Source: Planctomycetaceae bacterium (GTDB lineage: Bacteria > Planctomycetota > Planctomycetia > Pirellulales > Pirellulaceae). Taken from it: a stretch of 6,698 nt of DNA. The stretch is from contig DMPQ01000255.1 of NCBI GenBank assembly GCA_003455945.1, positions 8,871-15,568 on the forward strand, read 5' to 3'. The first letter of the stretch is position 1; the number at the start of each line of letters is the position of its first letter. Both the position numbers and the translations under genes were made by a program. The notes under the pieces are model-generated. The model was not told where the DNA came from and did no database searches. It saw only the letters and a program-made list of their open reading frames with translations. Below, in pieces: positions 5,645-6,698 of the stretch.

Positions 5645-6274
5645 ATGAGCGGCGAGCGCGTGCTGGTCCTCGGAACTCGAAACGCGAAGAAGAAGCGCGA
5701 GCTGGTGCTGCTCCTGGCCGGGACCGGGATCAGACCGGCGACGCTCGACGAGTTTGCGGGTTCGGTGGAAGTGGACGAGACCGGCACCACCTTTGCCGAG
5801 AACGCGCGGCTCAAGGCGTCGCTCCAAGCGCGAGCGATCGGCCAGTGGGTCCTGGGCGAAGACAGCGGTCTGTGCGTCGATGCGCTCGACGGCGCGCCGG
5901 GCGTCTACTCGGCTCGCTTTTCGGGAGTCGGCGCGACCGATGCGACGAACAACGCCAAGCTGCAGGAGTCGCTCCGCGGAGTGCCGCTCGAACGGCGCAC
6001 GGCTCATTACGTCTGTCACGCGAGTCTGTCCGACCCGAGCGGCGAGATCGTGATCGATTGCGAAGGGACCTGTCGCGGACGAATCGTCGACCGCGCGTCG
6101 GGCGAAGGGGGCTTCGGTTACGATCCGTACTTCGAGATCCCCGAGTATCACGCGACCTTCGCGCAGTTGGGCGACTCGGTCAAGTCGCTGCTGAGTCATC
6201 GGGCGCGAGCGATGCGACAGTTCCTGTGCGAACTGGAACGCCTGATCGGCCGCGGCGGTTGGCCGATCGCCTGA
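5645..6274 (+). CDS. rdgB: XTP/dITP pyrophosphatase (HAM1/RdgB family)
   Basis: House-cleaning enzyme that hydrolyses dITP, ITP and XTP to monophosphate and pyrophosphate, keeping deaminated purines out of DNA and RNA. It has 209 residues, typical length. ATG at 5645 is preceded by GGGGAG (about nine bases away). Family motifs in order: substrate-binding loop GTRNAKKKRE 10-19, TTFAENARLKA 48-58, the metal/catalytic acidic motif GEDSGLCVDAL 71-81 followed by GAPGVYSARFSG 83-94, GEGGFGYDPYF 153-163, and lysine 180 with SHRARA 184-189. The catalytic aspartate is D73. The residue before it is Glu (E72), where many bacterial enzymes have Asp-Asp; eukaryotic ITPases also have Glu-Asp there, so activity is expected. 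The gene lies 76 nt after the alcohol dehydrogenase and 26 nt before the small membrane protein gene, suggesting cotranscription with the latter. Confidence 0.96.
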   Translation: MSGERVLVLGTRNAKKKRELVLLLAGTGIRPATLDEFAGSVEVDETGTTFAENARLKASLQARAIGQWVLGEDSGLCVDALDGAPGVYSARFSGVGATDATNNAKLQESLRGVPLERRTAHYVCHASLSDPSGEIVIDCEGTCRGRIVDRASGEGGFGYDPYFEIPEYHATFAQLGDSVKSLLSHRARAMRQFLCELERLIGRGGWPIA

Positions 6275-6300
6275 GCACCGCCGCGAGCGGAACGAGAGCC

Positions 6301-6642
6301 ATGAGTCGCGTCGATCTGGGGTTGTCGATCCTGTTCGTGGCGCTGCTCGGCGGGATCGTCGGCGGGCTGTTCGCGTTACGCAACACGGCACTTCGACAGG
6401 CCGCCTCGGACGAGGTCCGAGAAAGCTGGGACGCGTGGCGCGAAACGACTCGCGAGGCGGCGGAGCGCGGGGCAGGGGAGGGGGGCGTGGCGCGCCGAGC
6501 CGCTCCGAGCCCGGTCCCTCCGCTGGTCATTCTGCTCGAAGATCATTTCGCCGCCTGCCTGATCGGGACCGTCGTCACGACGGCGGTCCCGATCGGCGTC
6601 GTGCTCTGGTTGTTGCGCGGAGTGCTGTCGCGGCGGCGCTGA
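6301..6642 (+). CDS. small two-helix membrane protein of unknown function
   Basis: Protein of 113 residues that I do not recognise. ATG at 6301 comes 26 nt after the rdgB stop; the purine-rich stretch GGAACGAGAG just upstream may serve as a weak ribosome site. Helix 1 spans about 6-26 (LGLSILFVALLGGIVGGLFAL, with a glycine-rich GGIVGG). Then comes a charged amphipathic segment at 30-58 (ASDEVRESWDAWRETTREAAERG), a flexible Gly/Ala/Pro part at 59-75, and helix 2 at about 83-106 (ACLIGTVVTTAVPIGVVLWLL), ending in a basic tail RGVLSRRR that by the positive-inside rule should be cytoplasmic. No conserved catalytic residues are visible. Third-position G/C bias is strong and matches the neighbours, supporting a real gene. 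It is probably cotranscribed with rdgB. The 56 bases after it hold nothing I can name. Confidence 0.7.
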   Translation: MSRVDLGLSILFVALLGGIVGGLFALRNTALRQAASDEVRESWDAWRETTREAAERGAGEGGVARRAAPSPVPPLVILLEDHFAACLIGTVVTTAVPIGVVLWLLRGVLSRRR

Positions 6643-6698
6643 GGAGCGGAACGGGGGCTCGGCCTCTGCGTGGCAAACCTGTCGACGACCCATCCAGC

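Noticed and set aside
4357..5814. A 485-residue minus-strand reading frame opposite the alcohol dehydrogenase gene
   Set aside because: It is a mirror of high-GC codon bias on the coding strand: the translation is Arg/Asp/Gln-rich with no domain, while the plus strand encodes a complete enzyme with all motifs.
5845..6300. A longer N-terminus for the last membrane protein
   Set aside because: The extension overlaps rdgB in another frame and is arginine-rich shadow sequence; ATG at 6301 begins directly before the first hydrophobic helix and follows rdgB closely.

Overview
The window looks like a piece of a high-GC chromosome from the Planctomycetota. The main marker is a DUF1559 (SBP_bac_10-type) prepilin-like protein with an N-terminal methylation motif, a family strongly expanded in that phylum. 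A PepSY-type membrane protein, GTG starts, short AGGA/GGAG ribosome sites and strong G/C bias at third codon positions fit this. I cannot name genus or species from the sequence alone.

Layout, left to right. (1) 2-595, plus strand: the end of an alpha-helical HEAT-like hypothetical protein that probably begins just outside the window, followed by a 7-bp GC-rich hairpin (632-653). (2) 820-1635, plus: a PepSY-associated three-helix membrane protein with histidines placed at both membrane faces. (3) 1760-2976, minus: a two-gene operon of a small lipoprotein and a DUF1559 pseudopilin. The two genes share an ATGA stop/start, so they are probably translationally coupled. The PepSY gene and this operon converge at 1636-1759. 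(4) 2977-3374: a divergent intergenic region of about 400 bases. It has no credible gene, but it holds a block of short palindromes (about 3201-3249) and, just before folD, three tandem copies of a perfect 8-bp hairpin (3263-3351). (5) 3375-6642, plus: four same-strand genes. These are folD, an iron-dependent alcohol dehydrogenase, rdgB (XTP/dITP pyrophosphatase) and a small two-helix membrane protein, with gaps of 106, 76 and 26 nt.

folD (one-carbon/NADPH supply for purine and formyl-Met synthesis) and rdgB (cleaning of the nucleotide pool) are housekeeping genes; the alcohol dehydrogenase is a redox enzyme of unknown substrate. The lipoprotein/DUF1559 pair is a surface or envelope module, and the PepSY protein is a possible membrane electron-transfer protein. 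I see no defence system, mobile element, CRISPR array, rRNA or tRNA.

The least explained structure is the hairpin array upstream of folD. Its copies keep both stem arms exactly, and the only difference inside the hairpin is one loop base. A second unusual signal is a strong excess of the palindrome CGATCG over the whole window (about 30 by hand count), present in genes and gaps.
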